Source: Lysobacteraceae bacterium
GTDB taxonomy: Bacteria; Pseudomonadota; Gammaproteobacteria; Xanthomonadales; Xanthomonadaceae
Direction: 5' to 3'
Length of the DNA stretch: 64,000 nt
NCBI GenBank assembly: GCA_016789405.1
Contig: JAEUPQ010000014.1
Coordinates: forward strand, 230,347 to 294,346
The translations under genes and the position numbers were made by a program. The notes beneath the pieces were generated by a model. That model had not been told where the DNA came from and did no database searches. It saw only the letters and a program-made list of their open reading frames with translations. Each line of letters opens with the position of its first letter. Position 1 is the stretch's first letter. Of this stretch, positions 1-9,480 are shown in pieces.

Positions 1-47
1 AAGTCCCGGCCGGCGATGGGGCCTGCCGGGCGAAGAATTCAAGCGTT
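1..47. other. Left-edge noncoding stretch
   Basis: No gene is recognisable. A CCCGGC/GCCGGG inverted repeat (5-10 with 25-30) is visible but lacks a T-run, so it is not a clear terminator. It could be the tail of an upstream gene or RNA of the same locus, which is cut off by the window edge. Confidence 0.4.
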
Positions 48-113
48 GACGGCGATCGCGAATGCCATCGGGACTACACTCCAATGCGTCCCATACCCCT
101 TGTCGCGATCGTC
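48..113 (+). ncRNA. Y RNA-like copy 1, lacking the tRNA module
   Basis: This is the first of seven repeats of one RNA architecture. The basal helix pairs 53-60 with 104-111 over 8 perfect pairs. The internal loop has AATGC (61-65) on the left strand and TTGTC (100-104) on the right, as in every other copy. The upper helix pairs GGGAC (70-74) with GTCCC (88-92). Unlike copies 2-7 there is no T-arm, acceptor stem or D-arm, and the helix is closed by a 13-nt loop that still starts with TACAC. It could be a minimal Ro-binding Y RNA without tRNA mimicry, or a deletion derivative. The pairing is read directly from the sequence; the Y RNA assignment is inference from the architecture and from rtcBA downstream. 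Confidence 0.6.
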
Positions 114-122
114 ATGCTCCCC

Positions 123-304
123 ACCGTCGACGATGGAGAATGCAGGAAAAACTACACCTTATGACGGTCCAGGTCGTGGGTTCGAGTCCCACCTGCCGCG
201 CCAACATCATGGCTGCCGATCCACGATCGGCAGTCCTATGCGGCAGTAGCTCAGTCGGATAGAGCAGGCACGTTTTTCCGATCCTTGTCTCCGTTGTCGT
301 CGGT
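123..304 (+). ncRNA. Y RNA-like copy 2 with tRNA-like module
   Basis: The upper helix pairs 145-152 with 272-279 over 8 perfect pairs. The basal helix pairs GGAGA (135-139) with TCTCC (288-292) and GACGA (129-133) with TCGTC (297-301). Between them lie AATGC (139-143) and TTGTC (285-289). The tRNA-like part is circularly permuted. The T-arm (176-192, loop TTCGAGT) comes first. Next is an acceptor stem of CTGCCGC (193-199) paired perfectly with GCGGCAG (240-246), followed by a D-arm (249-265). The 40-nt acceptor loop begins GCCA, so a CCA triplet (201-203) follows the acceptor strand as in a real tRNA 3' end. The same loop contains a perfect 9-bp hairpin (213-221 with 225-233). This is the YrlA-type layout: tRNA mimic at one end, Ro-binding helix at the other. 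Confidence 0.75.
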
Positions 305-312
305 CTTTCATC

Positions 313-341
313 CGTCATCCCGAGCGCAGCAAGGGGTGACG
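313..341. repeat. REP-like palindrome between Y RNA copies 2 and 3
   Basis: CGTCATCCC (313-321) pairs with GGGGTGACG (333-341), with one G-T pair, around an 11-nt loop. The sequence has the look of the short extragenic palindromes common in high-GC proteobacteria. It lies in the spacer between two RNA units and not inside a unit's conserved helices. No function is visible. Confidence 0.45.
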
Positions 342-360
342 ACAACCAGGTTTCACCTCG

Positions 361-490
361 TCGGTCGCGAATGCCGACGGAACTACACACTCTTAATGTC
401 CGGGTCGCGGGTTCGAATCCCGCTCGTCGCAGGTGATCGCGACGGTAGCTCAGCGGTAGAGCAGGTGTTCCGTCATTCTTGTCGCGCTCG
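361..490 (+). ncRNA. Y RNA-like copy 3 with tRNA-like module
   Basis: The upper helix pairs GACGGAAC (376-383) with GTTCCGTC (467-474) over 8 perfect pairs. The basal helix has CGCG (366-369) with CGCG (483-486). The internal loop has AATGC (370-374) and TTGTC (479-483). The tRNA-like module is a T-arm (407-423, loop TTCGAAT), then acceptor strands TCGTCGC (424-430) and GCGACGG (439-445) closed by 8 nt, then a D-arm (448-462). The 3' strand also contains CTCTTAA followed by TGTCC (390-401), resembling the anticodon loop and stem of a tRNA-Lys(CUU). This hints that the module was derived from a genuine tRNA. No complementary 5' strand faces it in the permuted fold. Confidence 0.75.
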
Positions 491-519
491 ATGATGCTTC
501 GGTTCAATTGCTTCAACGT

Positions 520-657
520 CGTCTCCATCGAATGCAGGTGGAACTACAGGGGTGCAGAGATCGCAGGTTCGAATCCTGCCCGTTGCCGGCCTGGGGCGGT
601 AGCCGAGCGGTTCAAGGCGCTGCATGAAACGTTCCATCACCCTTTGTCGAAGAGACG
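520..657 (+). ncRNA. Y RNA-like copy 4 with class II tRNA-like D-arm
   Basis: The upper helix pairs GGTGGAAC (537-544) with GTTCCATC (631-638), 8 pairs with one G-T. The basal helix pairs CGTCTC (520-525) with GAGACG (652-657). The internal loop has AATGC (531-535) and TTGTC (644-648). The T-arm is 563-579. Acceptor strands CCGTTGC (580-586) and GGGGCGG (593-599) pair with one mismatch across a 6-nt loop. The D-arm (602-618) has the Ser/Leu-like GCC...GGC form. CTGCA (620-624) and TGCAG (553-557) give a perfect 5-bp helix where the anticodon stem would be. This supports the permuted reading over a linear tRNA-with-insert reading. Confidence 0.72.
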
Positions 658-681
658 ATTCCATTGCTTCACGTTCAACTA

Positions 682-811
682 CGTCGGCCGCGAATGCCGA
701 TGGCGCTCCTTTTTGTCACGGGTTCGAATCCCGTCCGGTGTCCGTCAGTACGCCGGTAGCTCAGCCTGGTAGAGCAGAAGCAATGCGCGCCATCCCGTCT
801 TGTCGCAGACG
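682..811 (+). ncRNA. Y RNA-like copy 5 with tRNA-like module
   Basis: The upper helix pairs GATGGCGC (699-706) with GCGCCATC (787-794) over 8 perfect pairs. The basal helix has GCG (690-692) with CGC (804-806) and CGTC (682-685) with GACG (808-811). The internal loop has AATGC (693-697) and TTGTC (800-804). The T-arm is 718-734 (loop TTCGAAT). Acceptor strands CCGGTGT (735-741) and ACGCCGG (750-756) pair fully, with one G-T, across an 8-nt loop, and the D-arm is 759-775. The upper helix differs in sequence from the other copies but is fully compensated. This is direct evidence that base pairing is conserved. The TACA element that follows the upper helix in the other six copies is absent here. 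Confidence 0.75.
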
Positions 812-828
812 ACGATCAACGGTTCCAG

Positions 829-950
829 CGGCGAATGCTGGCGGAAGTACACGGGTAAGCGCGGCTCGTCCGCGCGACCGGGTTCGAGCCCCGGGCACAA
901 GGTCATCCGGCCCTGTGGCGTCACAACACCTTCCGTTCCACTTGTCGCCG
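829..950 (+). ncRNA. Y RNA-like copy 6, degenerate D-arm
   Basis: The upper helix pairs GGCGGAAG (840-847) with CTTCCGTT (930-937), 8 pairs including two G-T. The basal helix pairs CGGCG (829-833) with CGCCG (946-950). The internal loop has AATGC (834-838) and TTGTC (942-946). The T-arm is 878-894. The acceptor-like strands CACAAGG (896-902) and CCCTGTG (911-917) form 6 of 7 pairs across 8 nt. A GC-rich hairpin (859-864 with 870-875) sits where a class II variable arm would be. No clear D-arm follows, so the tRNA mimicry is weaker than in copies 2-5. An ORF begins 10 nt after the basal helix. Confidence 0.65.
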
Positions 951-960
951 TTTCCTTTCA

Positions 961-1458
961 ATGACGGTCCCAAATCGCTTTACGAAATGCTTGGCCATGA
1001 AGACATCTCGCTGCGACAAAAGATTACGATGCCACGACTGGACTCAATCGGGAATTGTCGCGCTGTGGCATTACGAAGAGCCGAATCGGAATTACCTCGG
1101 CTGGCATCTCAATGCCGATGGGCGCGGATGCACGTCGCTTTGCGAACTCATCGATGCGATGGTCGCAGACGGTGCCGGCGCAACGCGCCGGATCACGATC
1201 ACTGCACCGTCGCGAGCCATGCTGGCTGTTCCGAATTGCCGGCAAGGCAAGCCGATTTCGCCGCAGACATTGCGTCTGTCTGTGCACAGGAGCAAGAACG
1301 AATGGCGCTTCTCGTCCGATGCGATCTCCGCAGAGATCAGGCTCGGCGAAACATGGCTGCATCGTCTGCGCCAAGGGATCGTTTCCATTCATCAAGGCAA
1401 TGGCGACTACTCGATCGGAGCCGGCAGCAAAGATCAACAATTGTGGTTCTGGTGGTAA
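961..1458 (+). CDS. Unknown 165-aa protein inside the Y RNA array
   Basis: I do not recognise this protein. It fills almost exactly the gap between RNA copies 6 and 7: it starts 10 nt after one basal helix and stops 24 nt before the next. The sequence looks protein-like, with a balanced composition, no strong GC-rich artefact signature, and a central region running IVALWHYEEPNRNYLGWHL to a tryptophan-rich end LWFWW. There is no signal peptide or membrane segment. The start is uncertain: ATG 961 has no obvious ribosome site and ATG 997 (MKTSRCDKR) is the alternative. Codon choice appears less GC-rich than the flanking rtc genes, which suggests a different origin. Position suggests a role with the Y RNAs or with RtcBA, but this is inference only. 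It could also be a decayed mobile insertion. Confidence 0.55.
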   Translation: MTVPNRFTKCLAMKTSRCDKRLRCHDWTQSGIVALWHYEEPNRNYLGWHLNADGRGCTSLCELIDAMVADGAGATRRITITAPSRAMLAVPNCRQGKPISPQTLRLSVHRSKNEWRFSSDAISAEIRLGETWLHRLRQGIVSIHQGNGDYSIGAGSKDQQLWFWW

Positions 1459-1482
1459 GGCTGCCGGAACCCCGAACTTTCA

Positions 1483-1597
1483 TGCGGCAAATGCCTGTGG
1501 AACTACATGGTTCCCCTCACGGGTTGGGTTCAAGTCCCACTGCACGAATGGCCGATGCCCTTCGGCGTAGAGAATTCCACACTTTTTTGTCGCCGCA
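1483..1597 (+). ncRNA. Y RNA-like copy 7, adjacent to rtcB
   Basis: The basal helix pairs TGCGGC (1483-1488) with GCCGCA (1592-1597). The upper helix pairs TGTGGAA (1496-1502) with TTCCACA (1575-1581). The internal loop has AATGC (1490-1494) and TTGTC (1587-1591). A T-arm (1525-1539, loop TTCAAGT, 4-bp stem) and a capped acceptor-like stem (1545-1551 with 1558-1564, 6 of 7 pairs) are present. A D-arm is not apparent. The unit ends 29 nt before the rtcB ATG, so it is either the last processed RNA of the transcript or part of the rtcB leader, where its folding could affect ligase translation. Confidence 0.68.
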
Positions 1598-1626
1598 CCT
1601 TCAACAGTAATGCGAGAATTCGAGCT

Positions 1627-2853
1627 ATGAACACCGAACACTACAACGTCATCCAGGACCCGGGCGCGGTGCCGATCAAGCTGTGGACGCGCGGCGTCCC
1701 GCTCGAGGACGAGGCCCGCGACCAGCTGCGCAACATCGCGAAGCTGCCCTTCATCCATCGCTGGATCGCGGTGATGCCCGACGTGCACCTGGGCAAGGGC
1801 GCGACCGTGGGTTCGGTGGTGCCGACCATCGGCGCGATCATCCCGGCGGCGGTCGGCGTGGATATCGGCTGCGGCATGATCGCGGCGCGCACCTCGCTGG
1901 TCGCGAGTGATCTGCCCGACAACCTCGCCGAACTGCGCAGTACGATCGAGTCCGCAGTGCCGCATGGTCGCAGCCCGCCGCGTGGCGGCCGCGACAAGGG
2001 TGCCTGGGAAAACGCGCCGCAGCTCTCGGTCGAGGGTTGGTCGCAGCTCGTGGCGGATTTCGAGAAGATCTGCGAGCGCCACCCGCGCCTGAAGAACACC
2101 AACAACCTCAAGCACCTCGGTACGCTCGGCACGGGCAACCACTTCATCGAGATCTGTCTGGATGAAGAGCAGCGCGTGTGGTTCATGCTGCACTCCGGTT
2201 CGCGCGGTGTCGGCAACGCCATCGGTACCTACTTCATCGAGCTGGCGAAGCAGGAAATGCGCCGCTGGATGATCAACCTGCCGGACCAGGACCTGGCTTA
2301 CCTGCCGGAAGGCAGCGAGCACTACGCCGATTACGTGTTCGCGGTGGACTGGGCGCAGCGATACGCGCGCATGAATCGCGAGATCATGATGCGCCACGTG
2401 GTCGAAGCGGTGCGCAAGGTGATCCCGAAGCCGTTCGAGGCCCAGGCCGAGGCGGTGAACTGCCACCACAACTACGTGCAGATGGAGCACCACTTCGGCA
2501 AGAACGTGCACGTGACGCGCAAGGGCGCGGTGAGCGCGCGCAAGGGCGAGCTGGGGATCATCCCGGGCAGCATGGGCGCGAAGAGCTTCATCGTGCGCGG
2601 CCTCGGCAACGAGGACAGCTTCTGCAGCTGCAGCCACGGCGCCGGCCGCGTGATGAGCCGCACTGCTGCGAAGAAACTGATCTCGCTCGATGACCACATC
2701 AAGGCCACCGCACACGTGGAATGCCGAAAGGACGCCGACGTGGTCGACGAATCGCCGGCGGCCTACAAGCCGATCGATGCGGTGATGGCGGCCCAGGAAG
2801 ACCTCGTCGAGATCGTGCATACCCTGCGGCAGGTGGTGTGCGTCAAGGGGTGA
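1627..2853 (+). CDS. rtcB: RNA-splicing ligase RtcB
   Basis: RtcB joins RNA ends with 2',3'-cyclic or 3'-phosphate to 5'-OH ends, using GTP and Mn(II), and so reseals cleaved tRNAs and other RNAs. At 408 aa it has the length of the E. coli enzyme. Metal and guanylate ligands are visible: VDIGCGM with Asp79 and Cys82, GNHF, the HSGSRGVGN loop, HHNY, and SHGAGR with His337 as the guanylylated histidine. The start at 1627 (MNTEHYNVIQ) was chosen because conserved sequence begins there; an in-frame upstream extension from 1507 would run through the last Y RNA unit. rtcA follows after 160 bp. No RtcR regulator gene and no convincing sigma-54 promoter are in the window; control is probably from upstream, to the left. 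Confidence 0.97.
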   Translation: MNTEHYNVIQDPGAVPIKLWTRGVPLEDEARDQLRNIAKLPFIHRWIAVMPDVHLGKGATVGSVVPTIGAIIPAAVGVDIGCGMIAARTSLVASDLPDNLAELRSTIESAVPHGRSPPRGGRDKGAWENAPQLSVEGWSQLVADFEKICERHPRLKNTNNLKHLGTLGTGNHFIEICLDEEQRVWFMLHSGSRGVGNAIGTYFIELAKQEMRRWMINLPDQDLAYLPEGSEHYADYVFAVDWAQRYARMNREIMMRHVVEAVRKVIPKPFEAQAEAVNCHHNYVQMEHHFGKNVHVTRKGAVSARKGELGIIPGSMGAKSFIVRGLGNEDSFCSCSHGAGRVMSRTAAKKLISLDDHIKATAHVECRKDADVVDESPAAYKPIDAVMAAQEDLVEIVHTLRQVVCVKG

Positions 2854-2895
2854 GGAGCAGCGCTTGCGCGACATTGCCGCGCGCTGCGACGAACG

Positions 2896-2915
2896 CCCGC
2901 ACATGGATGTGCGGG
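2896..2915. repeat. Hairpin between rtcB and rtcA
   Basis: CCCGCACAT (2896-2904) pairs perfectly with ATGTGCGGG (2907-2915). No T-run follows, so it is not a standard terminator. A second, weaker inverted repeat (GAAGCG 2973-2978 with CGCTTC 2992-2997) lies just before rtcA. Either could set the rtcB/rtcA ratio by mRNA stabilisation or attenuation; no function is proven. Confidence 0.5.
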
Positions 2916-3013
2916 TCGGACGGTCCGAAGCCAGTCACGTCTCGCCATGGATGGCGTAGCGATGAATCGATGAAGCGACTGCAGATCCAGCGCTTCTCAC
3001 GCAGAATGTACCA

Positions 3014-4036
3014 ATGACCGAGATGATCGAAATCGACGGCTCCGCCGGCGGCGGGCAGCTGCTCCGCACGGCCTTGAGCCTGAGCCTGTGCACCGGCACG
3101 GGCTTCACCATGACCCGCATCCGTGCCAAGCGTTCGAAGCCGGGCCTGATGCGCCAGCACCTGACCGCGGTGAATGCCGCGGCGAAGATCGGCAATGCCT
3201 TCGTCGAAGGCGCGGAGCTGGGCGCGACCACTTTGCGCTTCACGCCCGGCGTGGTCTCTGCGGGCGACTACCGCTTCGCGACCGGCAGCGCCGGCTCGGC
3301 GATGCTGGTGTTGCAGACCATCCTGCCGCCGCTCTCGCAATGCGATCGTCCGTCGACGCTGCGGCTCGAAGGCGGCACGCACAATCCCATGGCGCCGAGC
3401 GCGGACTTCCTGATCGACACCTTCCTGCCGGCGGCGGCGAAGATCGGCATCGAGGCGAGCCTGCGCATCGAGCGCCCGGGCTTCTTCCCGGCCGGCGGCG
3501 GCATCGCGCATGCGACCGTGCTGCCGGCGACGGGGCTGCGCCAGGTCGAACTCCTCGATCGCGGCTCGAAGTTGGGCATGTCGGCGACCGCCATGCTTTC
3601 CGCGCTTGCAACGAACATCGGCGAGCGCGAGCTGGATGTGCTGATGCGTCGCCTGCACCTGCCGCGAGACGCGATGCGCGTGCACGAGGTGCGCCCGCCG
3701 GTCGGCCCGGGCAACGTGCTGCTGCTGCGCGTCGAGCACGAATCACACGCCGAAGTGTTCACCGGCCACGGCGAGCGCGGCATCACCGCCGAGCGTGTCG
3801 CGGAACGGCTGAGCGAGGAGGCGGGTCACTACCTGCGCAGCAGCGCCTGCGTTGGCGAGCACCTGTCCGATCAGCTCCTGCTGCCGATGGCGTTGGCCGG
3901 GGGTGGTTCGTTCACCACGCACCTCGTCAGCGACCACCTGAGCAGCAACGCACGGCTGATCGAGAAGTTCCTGCCGGTCGAAATCGACTGGACCGAGGAA
4001 GCACCGCAGCGCTGGCGTGTACGGGTCGCCTCCTGA
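3014..4036 (+). CDS. rtcA: RNA 3'-terminal phosphate cyclase RtcA
   Basis: RtcA uses ATP to convert RNA 3'-phosphates (and 2'-phosphates) to 2',3'-cyclic phosphates, which are substrates for RtcB. The 340-aa protein opens with EIDGSAGGGQLLRTALSLSL, the family signature. The adenylated histidine is expected in SDHLSSN, at about residue 308, which matches His309 of E. coli RtcA. TGSAGSAMLVLQTILPPL and PGFFPAGGG are further conserved stretches. It lies 160 bp downstream of rtcB on the same strand and most likely shares its transcript, with two hairpins in the gap. Nothing suggests truncation. Confidence 0.96.
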   Translation: MTEMIEIDGSAGGGQLLRTALSLSLCTGTGFTMTRIRAKRSKPGLMRQHLTAVNAAAKIGNAFVEGAELGATTLRFTPGVVSAGDYRFATGSAGSAMLVLQTILPPLSQCDRPSTLRLEGGTHNPMAPSADFLIDTFLPAAAKIGIEASLRIERPGFFPAGGGIAHATVLPATGLRQVELLDRGSKLGMSATAMLSALATNIGERELDVLMRRLHLPRDAMRVHEVRPPVGPGNVLLLRVEHESHAEVFTGHGERGITAERVAERLSEEAGHYLRSSACVGEHLSDQLLLPMALAGGGSFTTHLVSDHLSSNARLIEKFLPVEIDWTEEAPQRWRVRVAS

Positions 4037-4063
4037 CGAGTCGACCGGAAGCGTCGTGGGCGT

Positions 4064-4408
4064 TCAGCGCGCGTCCACGGCGCGCGTCGCGCGGCACAGC
4101 GCCCACACCACCATCAGCAGGCCGGCGATGGTGATCAGATTGAGTGCGACATGCAGGGCCATGAACAGGTTGAGCATGCCGGCCACATCGCCCGTCGCGG
4201 CGCCCGATGCGAAGATCGAGTTCTGGTAGAAGGTCAGGCCCATCCGCGCCATGGTCGAGATCGCCATGATGATGACGCCAACCACCGCGTTCCTGCGTTC
4301 GCGTCCGGGCCGTGCCGAACCGAGCAGCATGATCAGGGCGATGCCCAGCCCGATCAGATCGGGCATGTAGGCGGTGAGCGTGAAGAGGATCGTGCTGAAG
4401 GAGTCCAT
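4064..4408 (-). CDS. Small multi-pass membrane protein
   Basis: This is a 114-aa protein of unknown function starting MDSFSTILFTLTAYMPDL. Three hydrophobic segments are visible: about residues 14-30 (IGLGIALIMLLG), 40-55 (VVGVIIMAISTMARMG) and 80-105 (ALNLITIAGLLMVVWALC). AAAGGA lies upstream of the ATG at a usable distance. It sits 17 nt downstream of aroE on the same strand, so it may be co-transcribed, and it converges on rtcA. No catalytic motif is seen. Confidence 0.7.
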   Translation of the reverse strand: MDSFSTILFTLTAYMPDLIGLGIALIMLLGSARPGRERRNAVVGVIIMAISTMARMGLTFYQNSIFASGAATGDVAGMLNLFMALHVALNLITIAGLLMVVWALCRATRAVDAR

Positions 4409-4425
4409 GTGTCGTGTCCTTTGCG

Positions 4426-5265
4426 TCAGTCCGCCGTGACCAGCGCGGCGTGCCGGGCATGCAGTTCGCCGTACACCGTGTCCGTGTCGGGTCGGACGCC
4501 GTGCCACAGCGTGAAGCTTTCCGCCGCCTGTTCGACCAGCATGCCGAGGCCGTCGATGGCGTGGTGCGCGCCCGCGGCGCGGGCCCAGGCAAGGAACGGG
4601 ATCGCCGCCTCGCCGTAGCTGAGGTCGACGCAGGCGGTGCGCGAGTCGACCAGTGACATGGGCAGGCTCGGCATTCCGCCACCGCGTGCCGCCGAAGTGG
4701 CATTGAGGATCAGTTCGAAATTGCCGAGGTTGCCGAGGTCCTCGAAGTAGCGTGGATGCACGCGACCCGGTTCGCCGAGCAGGTCGGCCAGCGCATCGGC
4801 TTTTTTCGCATCGCGGTTGACGATGGTGAGATCGCCGATGCCGGCATCGAGCAGCGATGGTGCGATGCCGCGCGCGGCGCCACCGGCACCGATCAGCAAG
4901 GTGCGACGTGCGCGCAGGTCCAGGCCATGCCGGCCGGTCAGGTCGCGGACCAGTCCGGCGCCATCGGTGTTGTCGCCGAACCAGTGGTCGCCGTGTCGCG
5001 CCAGGGTGTTCACTGCACCCGCACGGCGCGCGCGTTCGCTCAGTTCGCTGCACAGCGCCGCCGCCGCGTGCTTGTGCGGCAGGGTCACGTTGGCGCCTTG
5101 GCCGCCCTGCGCCGCGAAGTCCGCCACGGCTTGGGCGAACGCCTCGGGCGAGCACTCGATGGCGCTGTATTCAAGCGCGATGCCCGTCTGCCTGCCGAAT
5201 GCGGCATGGATGCGCGGCGACAGCGAGTGCGAAACGGGGTGTCCGAAGACGGCATAACGGTTCAT
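4426..5265 (-). CDS. aroE: Shikimate dehydrogenase
   Basis: AroE reduces 3-dehydroshikimate to shikimate with NADPH in aromatic amino acid and chorismate synthesis. The 279-aa protein starts [20 protein letters not shown], where the serines of SLSP bind shikimate. NVTLPHK supplies the catalytic lysine, NTDGAG a conserved substrate-site aspartate, and [11 protein letters not shown] the Rossmann glycine loop. NRDAKKAD follows as the NADP-binding segment and [13 protein letters not shown] closes the protein. Length is normal for the family. Its chorismate could also feed the XanB2-like chorismatase of the pigment cluster nearby, although no co-regulation is visible. Confidence 0.95.
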   Translation of the reverse strand: MNRYAVFGHPVSHSLSPRIHAAFGRQTGIALEYSAIECSPEAFAQAVADFAAQGGQGANVTLPHKHAAAALCSELSERARRAGAVNTLARHGDHWFGDNTDGAGLVRDLTGRHGLDLRARRTLLIGAGGAARGIAPSLLDAGIGDLTIVNRDAKKADALADLLGEPGRVHPRYFEDLGNLGNFELILNATSAARGGGMPSLPMSLVDSRTACVDLSYGEAAIPFLAWARAAGAHHAIDGLGMLVEQAAESFTLWHGVRPDTDTVYGELHARHAALVTAD

Positions 5266-5293
5266 GCGGGTTCCCGAGCGTGGACGGAGAAAT

Positions 5294-6894
<1,601 letters not shown>

Positions 6895-6907
6895 CTACAA
6901 TCGCCCG

Positions 6908-7755
6908 ATGCGTCCCGCCCGCCCCCTGCCGCCAATGGCCCGCGCCTGCCTCCTGTTCCTCGGCGGACTGGCGCTGCTGTGCTGGCTCGGGCCGCTGTTC
7001 ATCGGTTTCGATCCGCATCGCCCGGACTGGGAGGCGCTCTCGGTCGCACCCGGCACGGCGGGGCACTGGTTCGGTACCGATGCCATCGGCCGCGACGTGC
7101 TGGCGCGCACGCTGGCCGGCGGCCGGCTGTCGATGACCATCGGCCTGCTCGCCAGCCTCGTGGCCCTGGGGCTCGGCCTGGGATTCGGCGCCAGCGCGGG
7201 CCTGGCCGGCGGCGGGGTCGAACGCGGCATGCTGCGCCTGCTCGACATGGCCAGCGCCCTGCCTTTCCTGTTGATCGTGATCCTGCTGCTGACCCTCTTC
7301 GAGCGCTCGCTGTGGCTGCTGCTCGTCGCGATCGGCGGCTATGTCTGGATCGACCTCGCTCGCGTGATGCGCGCCGAGGCCGCGCGCCTGCGCGAGACGC
7401 CGTTCATGCTCGCCGCCACCGCGATGGGCGCGACATTCGGCCAGCGCCTGCGCTGGCACGCCCTGCCGAACCTGATGCCGCTGGCGATGGTCTACCTGGG
7501 CCTGATCCTGCCGCAGGCGATCCTGGTCGAAAGCTTCCTCGGCTTCCTCGGACTGAGCGTGGACGAACCCTCGGCAAGCTGGGGCACGCTGCTGTCCGAA
7601 GGCGTGCAGGAACTCGACGGCGCGCCGTGGACGCTGCTGTTCCCGGCAGGTTTTCTGGTTGCCACGCTCGCGGCGTTCCAATTCCTCGGCGACAGCCTGC
7701 GCGACTGGCTGGACGTGCGCGGTGAAGCGCGCGCCGATGTCGAGAGCGCGGCGTC

Positions 7756-7759
<4 letters not shown>
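6908..7759 (+). CDS. Peptide/nickel-type ABC transporter permease (OppC/DppC family)
   Basis: This inner-membrane permease belongs to the dipeptide/oligopeptide ABC uptake family. HWFGTDAIGRDVLARTLAGGR is split here as HWFGTDAIGRDVL plus ARTLAGGR and is the OppC N-terminal signature. The EAA-loop region (AATAMGATFGQRLRWHALPN) is the ATPase contact. Five to six membrane segments are visible. Start 6908 (MRPARPLPP) gives a normal 283-aa length; an upstream ATG at 6833 is possible. It overlaps the fused ATPase gene by 4 nt. No OppB-type second permease and no OppA-type binding protein adjoin it, which is odd because these permeases normally act as heterodimers. Confidence 0.9.
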
Positions 7760-9342
<1,583 letters not shown>

Positions 9343-9348
9343 GCGGGC

Positions 9349-9474
9349 GCAGGGCGGGCTTTCAGCCCGCCATCTTCATATCACCGACGAAGATGGCAAC
9401 GATCGAAGCGGTCCCAATCATGGAGCGCTGCAAGATGGTGAAGCCTCACCGGCGGGTTGAAAGCCCGCCCTGCG
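9349..9474. repeat. Paired hairpin repeats downstream of the ABC genes
   Basis: GGCGGGCT (9353-9360) pairs with AGCCCGCC (9364-9371), and a second copy in inverted orientation spans 9451-9469 (GGCGGGTTGAAAGCCCGCC). With their CGCAGG/CCTGCG flanks the two copies are also inverted relative to each other across about 80 nt. They resemble dispersed palindromic units and may terminate the ABC transcript and that of the convergent small gene. Confidence 0.55.
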
Positions 9475-9480
9475 AGAGGC

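Noticed and set aside
240..902. Linear tRNA genes interrupted by intron-like inserts at the anticodon
   Set aside because: The halves look like tRNAs with about 80-120 nt inserts. However, acceptor strands pair better with the neighbouring half in the permuted order (perfect in copy 2; with only a G-T in copies 3 and 5), whereas the linear order fails for 750-756 with 895-901 and for 593-599 with 735-741. Upper helices also span the permuted units.
1102..1116. Sigma-54 promoter for rtcBA
   Set aside because: TGGCAT followed by AATGCC has wrong spacing for the -24/-12 elements and lies inside the 165-aa ORF.
48..1597. CRISPR array or group I introns
   Set aside because: Repeats are short motifs in variable helices, not identical direct repeats with uniform spacers. 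No group I core or splice-site pattern is present.
48..1597. Small self-cleaving ribozyme in each linker
   Set aside because: The AATGC/TTGTC internal loop does not match the hammerhead, twister, pistol, hatchet or HDV cores that I know. Y RNA architecture explains the conservation better.
624..1610. 328-aa ORF across the RNA array
   Set aside because: It runs through three RNA units and has Arg/Ser-rich, protein-unlike composition. It is a frame artefact.
1507..1626. Longer rtcB N-terminus
   Set aside because: The extra 40 residues would be encoded by Y RNA copy 7 and have no similarity to the family; the 408-aa form matches known RtcB length.
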